Shown: one piece after another, positions 24,587 through 36,850 of the stretch
Numbering within the stretch: the first letter of the stretch is position 1
Layout of the letters: each line of letters opens with the position of its first letter
Source of the DNA: Whalleya microplaca
Taxonomy: Eukaryota; Ascomycota; Sordariomycetes; Xylariales; Xylariaceae
DNA: 64,000 nt
Direction of reading: 5' to 3'
Assembly: GCA_022497155.1 (NCBI GenBank)
Contig: MU385780.1
Span: 1-64,000 of the forward strand
Program-made: the position numbers and the translations under genes
Notes under the pieces: model-generated
Seen by the model: the letters and a program-made list of their open reading frames with translations, nothing else
Databases searched by the model: none
What the model was told of the DNA's origin: nothing

Positions 24587-24676
24587 AGGCAGTAAGGCGT
24601 CAAAAGCCCCAGCACACCAGGCCACCCAAGGTTCCAAAACCCCTGCTCTGCGGGTGCTTTCTAACACCTTTCTGTC
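24587..24676. repeat. Foldback (MITE-like) element, copy 2
   Basis: Diverged copy of the preceding hairpin in the same spacer. Arms GGCAGTAAGGCGTCAAAAGC (from 24589) and the complement of GACAGAAAGGTGTTAGAAAG (to 24676) still pair with mismatches, and both align to copy 1. Several differences are C/T or G/A changes. Confidence 0.65.
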
Positions 24677-24808
24677 ATGGTGCATATCATCGGGAGGTTC
24701 AGCACTTGACCAATTATGTATCATATAAGTAAATATATCTGAACCCCTTGAGAATTTGCCATCAGTAGGTCGCCTTCCTTGACTCGACTTATAGATTGTT
24801 GATGTGTT

Positions 24809-27800
24809 ATGTCCAACCGTAAAATGCCTCTCAGACCTGCTGTTTCGGCAGCTGCAAGGCGAACTATGAAAACCGCATTCGATGAACTTGAACAGACGAT
24901 TACCTTAGATGATTCTCGTGGGCTTGCGAATATGTCTCTTGAGAATGTTAAGAAGGCTGCTTTGGACATTGAAAATTAGCTTGCAGCCCGACAATCACTC
25001 TGTAACATGAGGCGGCTCATGCCATTGTTCAAGGGGCTGGAACATTACTCCAATGCCATAGATATCCTCTGCAATGGCACACCGTATATGGCATGGATTT
25101 GGTCGCCAATTACCCTGATCCTCCGTATCGCTTCCGAATATGTGGGAGCCTTTGAACAGATCACTCGGCAAAACGTTCAGCGCCAATATGGACTTTCAGC
25201 AGACACTTGCTGTTTTTTATACCGATATCCTCGAGTTCCATAAGAATGCTTATAAATTTGTTAGGCGCAATAGTAGGTTTTATTTAGAATTTTCACCTGA
25301 AGTCAATTACGCGCTTACTGGCCTTCAGGCTGGAAATTACTATTTCTTACGTGTTGGGGTCGATTTTAACGGCGTTTCGATAACATCCTCGACGATATGA
25401 AGCGTCACGGAAAACTTGTGGATTTGCAAGCAAACGCCCACAACATATCAGAAGCTCGGGAAATGCGTGAGGATATTAAGACATGGAGGGAAGACAGTCT
25501 TGCGAAAATTAAACAACTTAATGAAAAAGAGTCCAATAAACAATTCGAGTCAATTATCACGTGGCTGAAAGCAGACGAATCAGACCAACTAACTATTTAC
25601 GATGCAATTTCCTCAGAAGGCTCCAAGTCTCCAGGCACCTGCTCATGGGTGCTCAAAAGTCAAAAAGTGAAGTCCTGGCTTCAGCAGACGTCCGATTCAT
25701 CGGTTTTATGGCTACAAGGCCCTCCTGGGTCCGGGAAGAGTGTTTTGGCTGGTCAAATTACCCAGTTTATGAAGAGCGCAAATATGCTGTCTATACAGCA
25801 TTTCTGCAGTCAGGGGTATGCATCCTCGACAACATACGATCAGATTCTGAGGTCATTGTTACTTCAGCTTCTTCGCAAGGACGATGAGCTAGTTGCACAT
25901 GTCCATAAGGACTGTGTACTTGGAAAGAAGCCGCCAACAGTTAAAGCTCTTGAAAAACTGTTACTTACGCTTCTCACAATCATGTCGAATGGGCCGCGTC
26001 AAACCAAATATGTATGGGTCTTGATCGACGGTCTGAATGAGTGTGACTCTCGGAAGCAAACCAGTGTTTTGAGCTTGATAAACCAAATCGCAGGCAAGAC
26101 CCCTGCTGCCGGCGGCACTGTATGCAAAGTACTTATATCAAGCCGCCCATCATCACTCATAACAAAAGGGTTGCGGATGAGACAAATATTCTCACTATCC
26201 GGATCCAAAGAAAAGAAGAGTTTAAAGTTTGCGATTAGGCAGTATGTGTTGCAGCGTCTGCAACCCCTCCACGAAAAGCTCCGCCAGTTAGAGTTAGGGC
26301 CAAATGAGATCGGAGACATTGGCAAGGTTATCGCCAACAAATCTGATGGTACACTAGATCTCATACAATGGACTGTTGCACATATCGACATCACAGCATC
26401 ACTAATTGTGGTCTACAGGCATGTTTCTCTACGCTCGCCTTGTTTTGGATTACCTTGTGAGTAATATCTTCTACAGCGGGGCTGAAATGAAGAACTCGAT
26501 TGATGAACTCCCAAAAGAGTTGACTGAGTTGTATGTTGGCATCAAGACTTTACTCATCACCTTACCTGTAGCTAATAGTAAATCCCTTCTCAGCTATCAG
26601 AAAATTCTGACCCAAATCTTGGTTCGGCTAGACCCACGGTCAGTGGATCGCCTTAAGTGCATATTTGGTTGGATCGCATTCTCAAAACGGCCATTAAAGC
26701 GAATGGAATTCCTGTCGGCGTTGACATTCAGCTCGTCGGACCCAGCAGCCATACAGCTAGTACCAAGTTATGTGTTGGACACCTGCGGACCTCTAGTCGA
26801 GGAGAAACCAGATACGACATTAACTTTCATACATATATCAGTCAAAGAGTGAGTTTAGCTTTTACCAGGCAGACTTAGCCAGACTTTCTTCTATTTTATT
26901 TGTTGCTAATAAATGGTTTAGATTCCTTCAATCCTCTTCGAGCAATTTCACCATCACCGAGAAGGAAACCATCGCTGAACATTGCACCTCCACCGTTGCT
27001 TGTCTCTTATCTGGCATCGATTTCCTTCGCAATGGCGCTGAACCCACTCGAACTATTCGCGTAGCTAAAGGAATCCATGGCTTACATGTCTACGCTACTG
27101 AATTTTGGACTGAATATGTCTTACATTGTGCCGATCTTGGTGCATTCGGCCAAGACTCGTCACCGTTTATGCTTACTTCCGAATTAGCCCAAAAGCTTGA
27201 CGAATTCCTGGATACATCTGTGCCAGAGAGCCACTGTATTGAAATGCCGATGATAGACGATAGACTGAGGTCTCTAAAGGATCAAACACTAATCCTAAAG
27301 CATGTCGAAGCATCATTGAGGGCTAGGTCTTTGAAGCGACTTGAGACCAGCATTCTGAGTGAAGCCCAGGCTGTGTCTGCCCCTGAGCAACAGGCTATCG
27401 TGTACCCAATATCGCACAACTCAGGTGGTCTTGGAGAAGCACCTCAAAATTCAGAGTATTCATTTGGGAAAGATGGAATTTCACTTACCTTGTCATCTTA
27501 CCAGGAAATTGTTAGATACCTGCTAAAGCAGGACTACTGCCCTGGAGTCTCTGCAACAGATCTAGAGTTATTCAAAAACCAGTTCAAAAGTTCGGCATTC
27601 ACTTGTCGGCTCAGCTTTTGTCCCCGAGCTACTCTAGGCTTTGTTTCAGAAGAATTACGTCGTCAACATGAGATTGCTCATACGAGACTAACTATGTGCA
27701 CTGTTCCTGAGTGCAGATATCCCCCGTTCGTTTCAGTAAAGGCTTTGAAAAATCATCTCAACAAGTACCACACATATAAGCCCATCCGTAAGCCCATACG

Positions 27801-28743
27801 CCAATCAGGGTCTACCTCGGCATCAGATATGTCCAAGGGTAATACTCAACACACACGGACATCAATAAGCAATTCTGCACAACCTGGAAGACCAGGAAGC
27901 TCTGAAGAAATACCGACGTGGGCAGAAACAGAGCAGAATGCAGCAATGCAGCAGTTCCACAATCCTGATCTTCCTTAAGTAAAAGAGGATACAATCAATT
28001 TACCGTCCGGAACATTGGTATCTAGCTTTGATGAAAATATGGATCTTACTCCTGGGTTTAACCCAGATGGAAGCGAGAGTATGCATGTTGCACTAGATTC
28101 TATCGGCTTCCTCGCATGTTCGATATCAGGCTGCAGGCAAAGACTCCACAATGAATTGCCGCTTGCAAATGAGATTTATCACTATTGGGACTGGCACCAT
28201 GCCGATAGCATAGCTCGTTGTGCGGTGCACAGGTGCCAGAGAACCTTCGGTAGCCGAGCAAACCTCCAGGCTCATTACAAGTCAACGCACACCATATTCC
28301 TGTGTCATAATTGCGAAGATAAGGACCAAGAGGGATTCGCATTAGAAGATGAACTACGCCAACATTGGAGGTCATATCATCTACAAAGAATCAGTCGATG
28401 GGTATGTACCGGTAGTGAATCTGAATTCTGGGCAGCAGCGACTGAGCCTTTGGCGGTTCGGTTTGACTCGTGCAAAACTTGTCTTGATGGGAAGAGATAT
28501 GATCGTCCATACGATGCACTGAAACATCTAAAAACGGTACATTTCGGCAAAAGCGTTGACTCTTCTTGGCCTCCATTCTCTGAACTGGAAGACTTCGTCA
28601 CTGAAGTTTGGCTTTACAAGGCAGAGAACTATGAACAGACGTCTCAAAGACATGGCAAGGTTCTGCAGTGGGGCAGTGATGAGTCTGATGAGGAGAGTCA
28701 AGTTGGCCTTGATGACATGTTCTACGTCGAGGAACTTGCGTAA
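24809..28743 (+). pseudogene. NLR-like NACHT STAND protein with C2H2 fingers, decayed
   Basis: Relic of a fungal NOD-like receptor. Reading order: N-terminal helical domain of fungal STAND proteins (LANMSLENVKKAALDIEN, MRRLMPLFKGLEHYSNAIDILCNGTPYMAWIWSPITLILRIA), NACHT ATPase with Walker A GPPGSGKS (~25.73 kb) and Walker B WVLIDGLNECD (~26.02 kb), the SDGMFLYARLVLDYL sensor region, then C2H2-type fingers (C..C..H..H around 27.6-27.77 kb and 28.12-28.53 kb). Introns 25273-25328, 26349-26418 and 26849-26931 are consensus. Breaks: in-frame TAG at 24977, a deletion plus frame change near 25155, TAA at 25367, and TAA at 27976 before the last finger block. Each stop can be explained by one C-to-T change in a Gln codon. 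Unlike typical fungal NLRs no WD, ANK or TPR repeats are seen. As written it cannot make the full protein; a shorter product from about 25397 (NACHT plus first fingers) remains possible. Confidence 0.8.
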
Positions 28744-29457
28744 GGTGTATCTAACTAGTGGGTTTGAGGGGTTCGATACCAGGGTTCAATTATATAAATC
28801 CAGGCCATCCACCACTCTAGATAGCTGGGCCGGAAGTCTTATTATCCCTGTATTTCAACACAGCTACTAACCTACGTCTAATGATAGAGAAGAAGACTAC
28901 CTTCAAGCAAAACCCTCCATATCCAGTAACGAGTCCATTGGGTTTCACTAAGCCTAGCGTTCTAGTAATAATTAATGGGAGTTTGGCTTCAATTACCATG
29001 ATCATTCTCCTCAGCTTTATAATCATGCACTCAATGGGTCATCTCTTCCAGAAGTACACATATGTCACGATAATAGGGGTATTAGTTATAGTGCCTTAAG
29101 CTTGCTCCGAGATCCATAAGCTTAAAAGGGATTTTCTAAGCTGTTAGAAGATCTTTTAGATCTTAGACCTTTACACAATTCTACTTAGTCAACTAAAGTG
29201 ATCACGGCAGCACCTAAATGATTATTGCACACACTGTAACTGTGATAACATATTTTGCGTTTAGGCTACTTTCTGTGCGCGACTTGTTACTTGTCACAGA
29301 GTATATACGGTGCCAATATCTGGTCGGTATTAGCGGTATTGCCTTCACCACCCTCTTCGCTTCCAAAAAGGCAAGCGCATATTATATCAAATCTATTTCC
29401 ATGAAAAAACCATTATCATAGAACTTGAATTATGAGTAGTAGAACGATGAACGAATG
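28744..29457. other. Intergenic, possible repeat remnants
   Basis: About 710 bp between convergent genes. AT-rich; short self-similar motifs around AAGCTT and AGATCTTTTAGATCT (29100-29165). No gene or nameable element. Confidence 0.4.
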
Positions 29458-31437
29458 TCAAACCTGGAGTGGAAGGCTCTCCCAGTCATCACGCCAATCT
29501 CTACTTCCTTCTTTAGGCAGCCAAATCATTCGAAATATTTGCAACGCGGTCCCATCTCGAGGACTAATGGAATCCTCACCCCATTTCTCCACCATGACAG
29601 CATCATGTTTTCTAGCGTCTTCATCGCGCGCAAGTCTTGCACGTTTCCCTAGTTCTTGAACGACGATATTGGAATCGTCGTCTCGAATGTTCCTCTCTAG
29701 TAAGAACGACAGGCTCAGACGTTGAGCCATGTTCAGGAAGTCTGACTGGCCGCCGTTCATTCCCAGGTTTGAGCCTCCAGAAGTGTGCAGACGCAGAGAC
29801 TGCAACGAGCTTCCTTCTTTCGCTTGACATATCGTATCCCAGATGGACCTGGCCAACTGCTCGTCTACCGCACAGTTCATCAGTTGATTCTTAATATGAC
29901 CATTTCTTGGACAGCGTCGAAATCCGTGCCCCCAGAACTGCTGGTCGAATTCATCGAATAGGGGGTCATTCGGTGTATCGTCACCGTCTAACAAAGCTCC
30001 CGGATTTGCACAGTCCAGTACAAGGAACAGAGTTCGCAGTCGCACCATCTTTCCGAAAGTTCTATATGATTCAACCTCACTACGATCTGATTTGGATCGT
30101 TTGATCGGCATTCTCAGATTCTCGATCATGGGGCATTTCTCCTGAATCTGCAAAATGTGCTCTCTGGTAAAGATCATTGGCCGGTTGCTCTTGGTGATGG
30201 AGTACATCGATTCGGAAGGGCTGAATTCAATCTTGCGCAAGGTCCTCCCTAGATGGCTAAGCGCATAGTCGAAGATCTCTGTCTCCAAAGATCCAGAGAG
30301 CATCATCTCATCTAGCGGGGGTAGGCTCGTAAGGAAGGCCACGGCATCATTAATGAATTCTGGATTTTCCATCTTCATATCGTCACGATCTAGCTTGATG
30401 CAGAGTTGCTTGAGACTAGGAAATGAGCAATTGGAAGATGCCCATCTCATCGTTTCCCCTTTAATCCCCGAAGAGAATTTTAAGCAACGGAGGGCAGCAA
30501 AGCTTGTATGTTCCTGCCATAATTTCAGCTTCTTCAGCGGAATTGATCCGCATCCGCAGAATTTAAGTGACTCGAGCATCCCGGGCTTGAACTCTGACGA
30601 TACTCCGATGAGGTCCTTCCATGGCTGTCTCGGCCGTGTCCTAGCACGACGGAGCTCTGGCGAGAGAGCAGGACGACACTGGATCATCTCCACCTCCTTG
30701 AGGTTAGGAGCTAGGCCTGCAATTGTACGTATAGATGCCTCTTCGTTGTAGTCATCGCTGCCACGGGAGTTGCGCCGTGTGTACAAAACCTTGATAGCAT
30801 GCAGGCATGGTGAGGTAGCAATTGCCAATTCATTAGGATCAACGAGAGGAAGGCCTCGATACCTAAAGGTGCCATGATGAAGTCGGCAATGGGGATGGTG
30901 CTTATGAATCGCGTCTAGAAGACAAGAAGGTAATTGCCCGTTACAGGTATAAATCACGTCGGCGACATGAGGGAGTCTCTGCAAGAGTACCAGAAGGGGC
31001 ATCCAAGCCTCCACGTCTTCTTGAAGCGGCACCTCCGCCGAGTCATCGTTGGTGAAAACCGTGCTCTGATCTTTGCCAAAGATTTCATCAGTTCCATAAT
31101 AATTTGCATCGTTTAACTCCCATGGATCGTCCTCCAGCTTATCCAAGTCCTCATCTTTATTCGGCATCTTGCCGGATAAATGTAAGGATCGAACATGCAC
31201 CCACTTCTCAGTGCGCGACAAGATCTGGAGCCACATTTGGACATCACGACAAAGCTTCTGACGTCCCAGTATCTCCAAGTGGATATCTCGGAACAGAAAT
31301 GTTGTAGCTGCGTTGTAGAAGGCCTTGTTGACCAATGCCAAAGAGGACAAGCTGGGCAGATGCGTGTTGTAAAGCCACCCTGCCACTTGTTGCAGCATCT
31401 CCAGTGGGAGTTTGTCCAATGTTGTATCTCCGGCCAT
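29458..31437 (-). CDS. F-box protein with LRR-like C-terminal region
   Basis: Uninterrupted frame of 659 codons. Residues ~6-50 (LDKLPLEMLQQVAGWLYNTHLPSLSSLALVNKAFYNAATTFLFRDIHLE) form a typical F-box, the Skp1-binding part of an SCF ubiquitin ligase. The rest contains loosely spaced Leu-rich segments (LKEVEMIQC, SLKFCGCGSIPLKKLKLW, LRCLKFSSG, LRKIEFSPS, IENLRMPI, LRTLFLVLD), as in the large fungal F-box/LRR-like families. It probably targets an unknown substrate for ubiquitination. Such genes are abundant and variable in ascomycetes; the neighbouring NLR pseudogene fits an accessory location. Stop is TGA at 29458-29460. No intron needed. Confidence 0.82.
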   Translation of the reverse strand: MAGDTTLDKLPLEMLQQVAGWLYNTHLPSLSSLALVNKAFYNAATTFLFRDIHLEILGRQKLCRDVQMWLQILSRTEKWVHVRSLHLSGKMPNKDEDLDKLEDDPWELNDANYYGTDEIFGKDQSTVFTNDDSAEVPLQEDVEAWMPLLVLLQRLPHVADVIYTCNGQLPSCLLDAIHKHHPHCRLHHGTFRYRGLPLVDPNELAIATSPCLHAIKVLYTRRNSRGSDDYNEEASIRTIAGLAPNLKEVEMIQCRPALSPELRRARTRPRQPWKDLIGVSSEFKPGMLESLKFCGCGSIPLKKLKLWQEHTSFAALRCLKFSSGIKGETMRWASSNCSFPSLKQLCIKLDRDDMKMENPEFINDAVAFLTSLPPLDEMMLSGSLETEIFDYALSHLGRTLRKIEFSPSESMYSITKSNRPMIFTREHILQIQEKCPMIENLRMPIKRSKSDRSEVESYRTFGKMVRLRTLFLVLDCANPGALLDGDDTPNDPLFDEFDQQFWGHGFRRCPRNGHIKNQLMNCAVDEQLARSIWDTICQAKEGSSLQSLRLHTSGGSNLGMNGGQSDFLNMAQRLSLSFLLERNIRDDDSNIVVQELGKRARLARDEDARKHDAVMVEKWGEDSISPRDGTALQIFRMIWLPKEGSRDWRDDWESLPLQV

Positions 31438-33257
31438 GTTAAATGATACTTCCCCGCAGATGGAGGCAATCAGCTATAAGTGCTATATACGTGCAGTATT
31501 CTAGGGAGGAATTGTGTATTGTGCTCTTTTTGTTTGATCAAGCCACGCAAGTTCCACATTTACGCCTCATCCGCTATTCCGGTGTACATACTAATGCCTT
31601 TCAAAAGCATCTTTTCGTTGCAAAAAAGTTGCGATTCTACTTCCAAATACAGTGGCTTTCAAGACCCAGGATCATAAGCTAGTCAAACCGCCGTAGCTAC
31701 AACGAAAGGCGTAGCCTTGTTCTAGGTACGGAATGCCGTAATAATTACCCTGGAATATTATACATAGTAGAATTAACTTTATTACAGTATTATGCACATG
31801 TTTAAGTACCAGCAGAGATTGTCGCTGTAAGGGAGATTCGTGCTACACGAGTTTATCCGATTTCAACTTACCTAGGTGTCGCCCCTTACCAAGAACCCAC
31901 GACGAACTCAGTGATCGGGCAGTTACACATTGACAAAGTACTCATAGAGTTATTAGTATCTAGACGCTCCATCCATGCCTGGAAACTCTCAGTGCTTGGT
32001 CCAAGTCTGTTGAGAAGCGACCATACCTACTAGATGATAAATATCAATAACATCCATACGATATTCACTTTATGGTATGCATCTACATTACGAAACATTA
32101 ATTTAGCTAGCATAAAAATGCATTCCACAAGTATCAAAGAATTACATCTCGAGGTAGGCAATTTAGCTATCAGTGGCAGTCCATATCAACATCAAAACTC
32201 AGTAACCTTATGACTCCTATACAAATAACTGCCTCGTCATTATATGCACATATACAGATATAATTCATCTCGTCTATAGAAGATTTGAACCTGAGGCTGA
32301 CAGCATCCGCTTAGCTCCGTCTTAAAGGACTAAGGTTGTATTGTAGACTTACTAAGGGCTATCATAGGTAAGTTGCATCGATCTAATTCTTGGTTCTGAC
32401 CAGTAGCGAATGCCCCTACTAAACGTGCGAAATCTGTCGTGATTTTGTGTAAATCCTTGCCTTACTTAACTCATGATAGGTATCCAGCCTCATATGGTCT
32501 CGTCAAGCAATTACGCTATGAGAACTCTCAAGAACGGCGAGGACGCCCAAACGGGACACGAATAGAGTATGGGTTTTCAGAGGACACTAGAGTTTTGGAT
32601 TAAAGCAGCGTTGCTTGGAAGCCTTGAAGGAGCTCTCCCCCGATACTGTCTATGGTCAATAGGGAGGTCAGTAAGCACACCTTCACTAAGCCGAGATCGG
32701 ATAAGTGGACCGGTTATCTTGGTTGATGGTGTGGGCGAGAAGTAAGATATTAACTATTTGTAATGGAAATGTTTTACTCGCCAACATTCTATATGCTCAT
32801 GCTCAATCATACGATGAAAGGAAGAAGCTTCTTGTAGAGCTTGTCCATTGGTAGTCATGGATGGAGGACAGGCCAAGTCTATGGCAGATAAGCCGTCTGT
32901 GTGAAGGGGGAAACCGCGGGAGTCTTAGTTTGAACAGATAACTCAATGCTTGAAGTTATGTAGATGATCACAATGGATAGTGCCAGATGAGTCGAATCAA
33001 GCGGTAAAGGTAAAAAAGCCTATAATCAAATTGGACAGAAACGCCAGAGCAAGAAACGCCACGATCATCGTCATTGGATACTTCAAGGATATAACTGATT
33101 TAAACAAGCCACAGAATGGCGTGGTCAATAAAACACCGGTCCCTCATTACCGCTGCTTGGATTCTATTCTCTTTTCAAACACCTCCCATGCGACCCCATG
33201 CATGCACTATGCGATGACGATATCCCTACGAAGGCCGTATCCAACGCAAATGCAGAA
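31438..33257. other. Intergenic, no gene seen
   Basis: 1.8 kb between the F-box gene 5' end and the sidA 3' end. Only short chance frames; the longest, near 32980-33363 (+), is the antisense of the last sidA exons. An ATCGGATAA sequence, one base from the iron-repressor motif, lies at about 32695-32703, but on the 3' side of sidA. Confidence 0.5.
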
Positions 33258-35061
33258 CTACAAAAGACTTTTGGTAAATATAGGAGCACGCTCTCCAAAT
33301 ATCGAACTGATGATCTCCTCGGAGCGAACAGCCAAAATCGATAACAAGGTATCACTCAACTAAAGTCCAAAGTCAGTCATATGTAACTATAATCAATTAG
33401 ACGATGGTGAACTTACTCCATGCGTCCCTTCGCAGCATCCTTGAAGCCAGATGCCCGATCCTGGTGCCACTTTGCCGGGGGAAAATTGTACGCTATAATC
33501 ACGCGCCACTTTCACCGCGCGGTCTTTGATAGTCGCCTCGGAGAACTTGGACTGCGTCCCATTGCTTCCATCCGGCTCGGTACATTTGGGGAGTAGGTCC
33601 GCCACGGCCTCCATCAGATCAAGATGCGCTTGTCTCTGGTAACCCGTCGCTGCGATGACGAGATCGACCTCCAATACCTCACCCCCAATGGCAGAGCTGC
33701 CTGAGCCATTCTGGTTGTAGTTGCCGGCGCCATTGATTAGAGGACGGACCGTAAGCCGTAGCGGGTTAGACTTGGTGTCGAGACTAACGATCTCTGTAGA
33801 TCCTAGAATGCGATGCGGCCATTTCCGTTCGTCGGCTCCAAGTTCGCGTCTCTGGTCGTACATGCGCTCGTAGAGTCGTTCGATAAGCCCTAGACGTACA
33901 ACTCCATAATTCGTGCTTCGCGCATCTTCCAATAGGGAGCGTCGAAGTTCGTCAGGTCGTGGGTACAGCGAGTCCACGTAAGACGGGTTGAAGATGGAGT
34001 TGACGCTACTGCGCATTAGCATTGTGCCAAGGCGCATGCTTAAAAATCGGGCAATCGAGATAACGCAGATATTCCTAGTGTGGGGGGCTCTGAACTTACA
34101 ATGGGGAGTCGTCGCTGGGCTTCAGGAACTCAGCGCGCATGATCAGCGATGTTCGAGAATTCGGGTATAGAGTCTGGATGTTGCTGAAGATCTCTGCCGC
34201 GCTCTGGCCGCCACCGACAACAGCTACACGGTAAGGAGCGTCTGAGCGGTTGAGGATCTTAGGGACAAAGTGCGCATATTGTGACGAGTGTACGACCCGG
34301 GGGTGGGGGAAAGGCAGGGACTTCGGGACAGAGGGCTGCCCGCCGACGGCAAGCGATACATTCTTGGCCCGGTACGTGGTTAGCGCCCCCGTCTTAGCAT
34401 CTCTCGATGTTACGGCGAACGTAGAGACAGACGAATTGGGCTGTGACGTCTTGACAGGAGAGACTGAAACCACCTCATTGCTATATTGGACAACTTCGTC
34501 AAAGAAGCTAGCACACCAGCGCAAATAGTCCTCATATTCTGATCGAGCGGGGAGGAACGTGTTCAGGTTGGTAAACTCCACTAGTCGATCATGCTGATGA
34601 AGGTAGTTCAGGAAGGTAAACCTCGAAGTCGGATCTCTCAAGCTCGCCATGTCTTTGATGAACGATATCTGCATCTTCGCACCGGGCAGCAGCATCCCGG
34701 CGTGCCATGCGAACTGCGGTTGTTTCTCGAGGAAGAGGACCTTCGGCGGCGATCCCGCATTCAGGCCCCGAGACTTTCCGCGATCCAGAGTATCGTGAAG
34801 GGCAACCGCAATTGCAAGGCTGGCAGGACCAAATCCCACGCATATAAGGTCATGGACGTCTTCGGCGGCGGTTTTGCGCAGATGCGATCGCTGTCCCGAA
34901 GATCCACCTAAATGAGTGTCACGGCCAGCTTTATGCGCATGGCCATTGGTAGATGAACCATTATCACGGCTGTCCACGAGACTGTGCGGCGCCATGGTAG
35001 CTTGACTGGAACGTTCTTGTATAGAAGAGAGAGAAAAAGTATATGACGTAGCAGAACCCAA
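33258..35061 (-). CDS. sidA: L-ornithine N5-monooxygenase (siderophore biosynthesis)
   Basis: Catalyses the first committed step of hydroxamate siderophore synthesis, FAD- and NADPH-dependent N5-hydroxylation of ornithine. Exons complement(35061-34100, 34008-33417, 33359-33258) close in frame at 551 residues; Aspergillus SidA has about 500. Motifs: FAD-binding GFGPASLA at 76-83, [33 protein letters not shown]-binding [30 protein letters not shown] across intron 1, ATGYQRQ, and [30 protein letters not shown] across intron 2. The last exon (33 codons) is short and easily missed. The extra N-terminal residues suggest the true start may be Met23 (34995). It is divergent from the NRPS across a 3.7 kb spacer with iron-repressor motifs, the expected partner arrangement. 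No damaged catalytic motif seen. Confidence 0.95.
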
Positions 35062-35921
35062 ATAGCACGGGATTCCAATAAAGTTATCGATACGCTCGGT
35101 CTTGAGGAGCTGCTTTCACCGGCCAGCAATGGGAACCTTGAATCAAAGAATGAGTAAACCCTCAGTCCATCAACGGAATGATGACAGGACGAGCTGGCCC
35201 TAAAGAAGGATGGGAGAAATTTCCATCGGCCCTGGATTTGAAGAGTAGTAGATCGTTAATAACACAATCGCATGGTTCGTTCCACAACAGCTATGGTACT
35301 GCATATGGTAACGGACGCTACCAGACGCGACCTTGTTCGATCGTGGGATGCTTCTACATAGTGCTACGTAAAGCTAGGGTCCAGCATGATGCGAGTGGAG
35401 TAGTCTGACATGCCCTGTGTGTAAATACATACCTGCTATGTAGTTAGCCGCCAAGGCAAGACGTGGACTGCTATGCGTGTTCCTGGCGGAGGAAATCATC
35501 TAGCTCGCTACCGTTAGCTCTGCGCCGACGACTTGAGAGGTGAACTTGAAGATGATTCGCTGCTTCTGAGGCGGTATAGCCACCTCGGGCTTCAGAAGGG
35601 CTACTACGTATACTACTACGTAGTATGCACTTGCAAATAGAGGGTTGCCGAGAAAACCCGCATATAATTTTTTTTTCTTCCCTTTGGCGTTTTGGGCCTC
35701 GTATGAGACCTGGAAATTGCACATTAGCTCTATGGTTTAGTCCAGGCTAAACTAGTGCCAAGGGGTCTATAACAAAGATTCCGTGAGCTAGATGAATACA
35801 AGATCCTAATTCGGCTGATCAGGCGTTCCAACCTGGCATAGGCAGGTGGATGATGCAGACAACTTGATGCAGCCAAGAGGGGCAGGGACGGTTGGGCTGG
35901 CGACATCGGCATTATCTTCGG

Positions 35922-35930
35922 ATCAGATAA
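35922..35930 (+). promoter_or_regulatory. SreA/Sre1-type iron repressor site, single
   Basis: ATCAGATAA, an exact match to the ATCWGATAA consensus known for fungal iron-responsive GATA repressors (SreA, Sre1, Urbs1 family). It lies about 860 bp upstream of sidA. Binding is inferred. Confidence 0.65.
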
Positions 35931-36850
35931 GATGGATTTGCATACGTCTAACGACAGAGTACCGGCGCCCCGATGGCGGCAGATCGGTACTCGGATGGGC
36001 TGTCGTCTAGAATAATCCTTCTCCGGTTACCAAGTAGCCGTTTAGGTGGCTCAATACATAGTAAGTGTGTTTGCTAGCCTTGAATAACGTACTGTACGAC
36101 ACGGTGGCTGACCAACATACCCACTCCACGTCTGCGAGCTGAATAGATGGACCTGCCCTTGTTGGGGGCTGGCTGGGGACAGTAGCCAACGTGGGTTCAA
36201 CGCATTTTCTACAATTATTCTAGTTCACGGACACATACGTGAGTGTATTCGCGTATCGGTAGAGAAGCGGCCAGAATATGTCAATCGGCGGAGGCCTTTG
36301 CCAACCATGGAACCGCCCGGGGGTGCTTTTCCGGAATAGGAGCTGCTCCCTGGGCCGGAGTACAGCATTCACGGGCGACGTGACTCGTACCTTGCTGCTC
36401 GAGAACATGGGTCTCCTCACAACTTCACGTATGAGCTGGAAAAGAGCGCCGCCTCTTCCAAGCTCGAGAATACTCCTGCTCGCTTAGCAGTACGGCAACA
36501 AGGACGACCCCAGTGTCATTGCCTTGCTTCTAGACTCATTCTAGAGCGAATGGACTGATCATTCGATCAACCCATGCTTTCAATTACCACACAGTCGGTG
36601 GAAGGGTGGTGACATTATTGGGAAGGAGACGAAACTCGTGGTCGAGATCTGCGTAACTCACGCTAGGTAGGGAACACGTGAACGAGGCGGACAGAAGATG
36701 AGAGGTTAGTCTAGTTTATAAAACAAATCTGTCTGCATTTGTTAGATGAGCAGGACAAATAGTGGAGGGTAGCAAGGGCTGCTGGTGAAAACCCTACTAT
36801 GCCTGCTATGTACCGGCAAGGGATTCACTGAAAAGTCAATAATGAAATTT

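Larger units (their letters stand above)
24003..24808. other. Spacer rich in small inverted repeats
   Basis: 805 bp between the divergent 5' ends of the SNF2 gene and the NLR-like pseudogene. It carries two related hairpin elements (listed separately) and, between them, degenerate copies of CACCAGGC/CCTGGnnnnTGTTACC (about 24350 and 24505-24545). No gene seen. Confidence 0.6.

Noticed and set aside
32285..32330. tRNA-like GGTTCAAATC on the minus strand
   Set aside because: The flanking bases do not form a T-stem or acceptor stem; no cloverleaf can be drawn.
32695..32703. ATCGGATAA as another iron-repressor site
   Set aside because: One mismatch to ATCWGATAA and located 3' of sidA, away from any siderophore promoter.
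32980..33363. Plus-strand 127-codon frame
   Set aside because: Its right part is antisense to the last sidA exon, which is supported by frame and motif; no resemblance to a known protein.
36278..36487. Plus-strand 69-codon frame in the sidA/NRPS spacer
   Set aside because: Composition and sequence look random; no splice partner or homologous motif.
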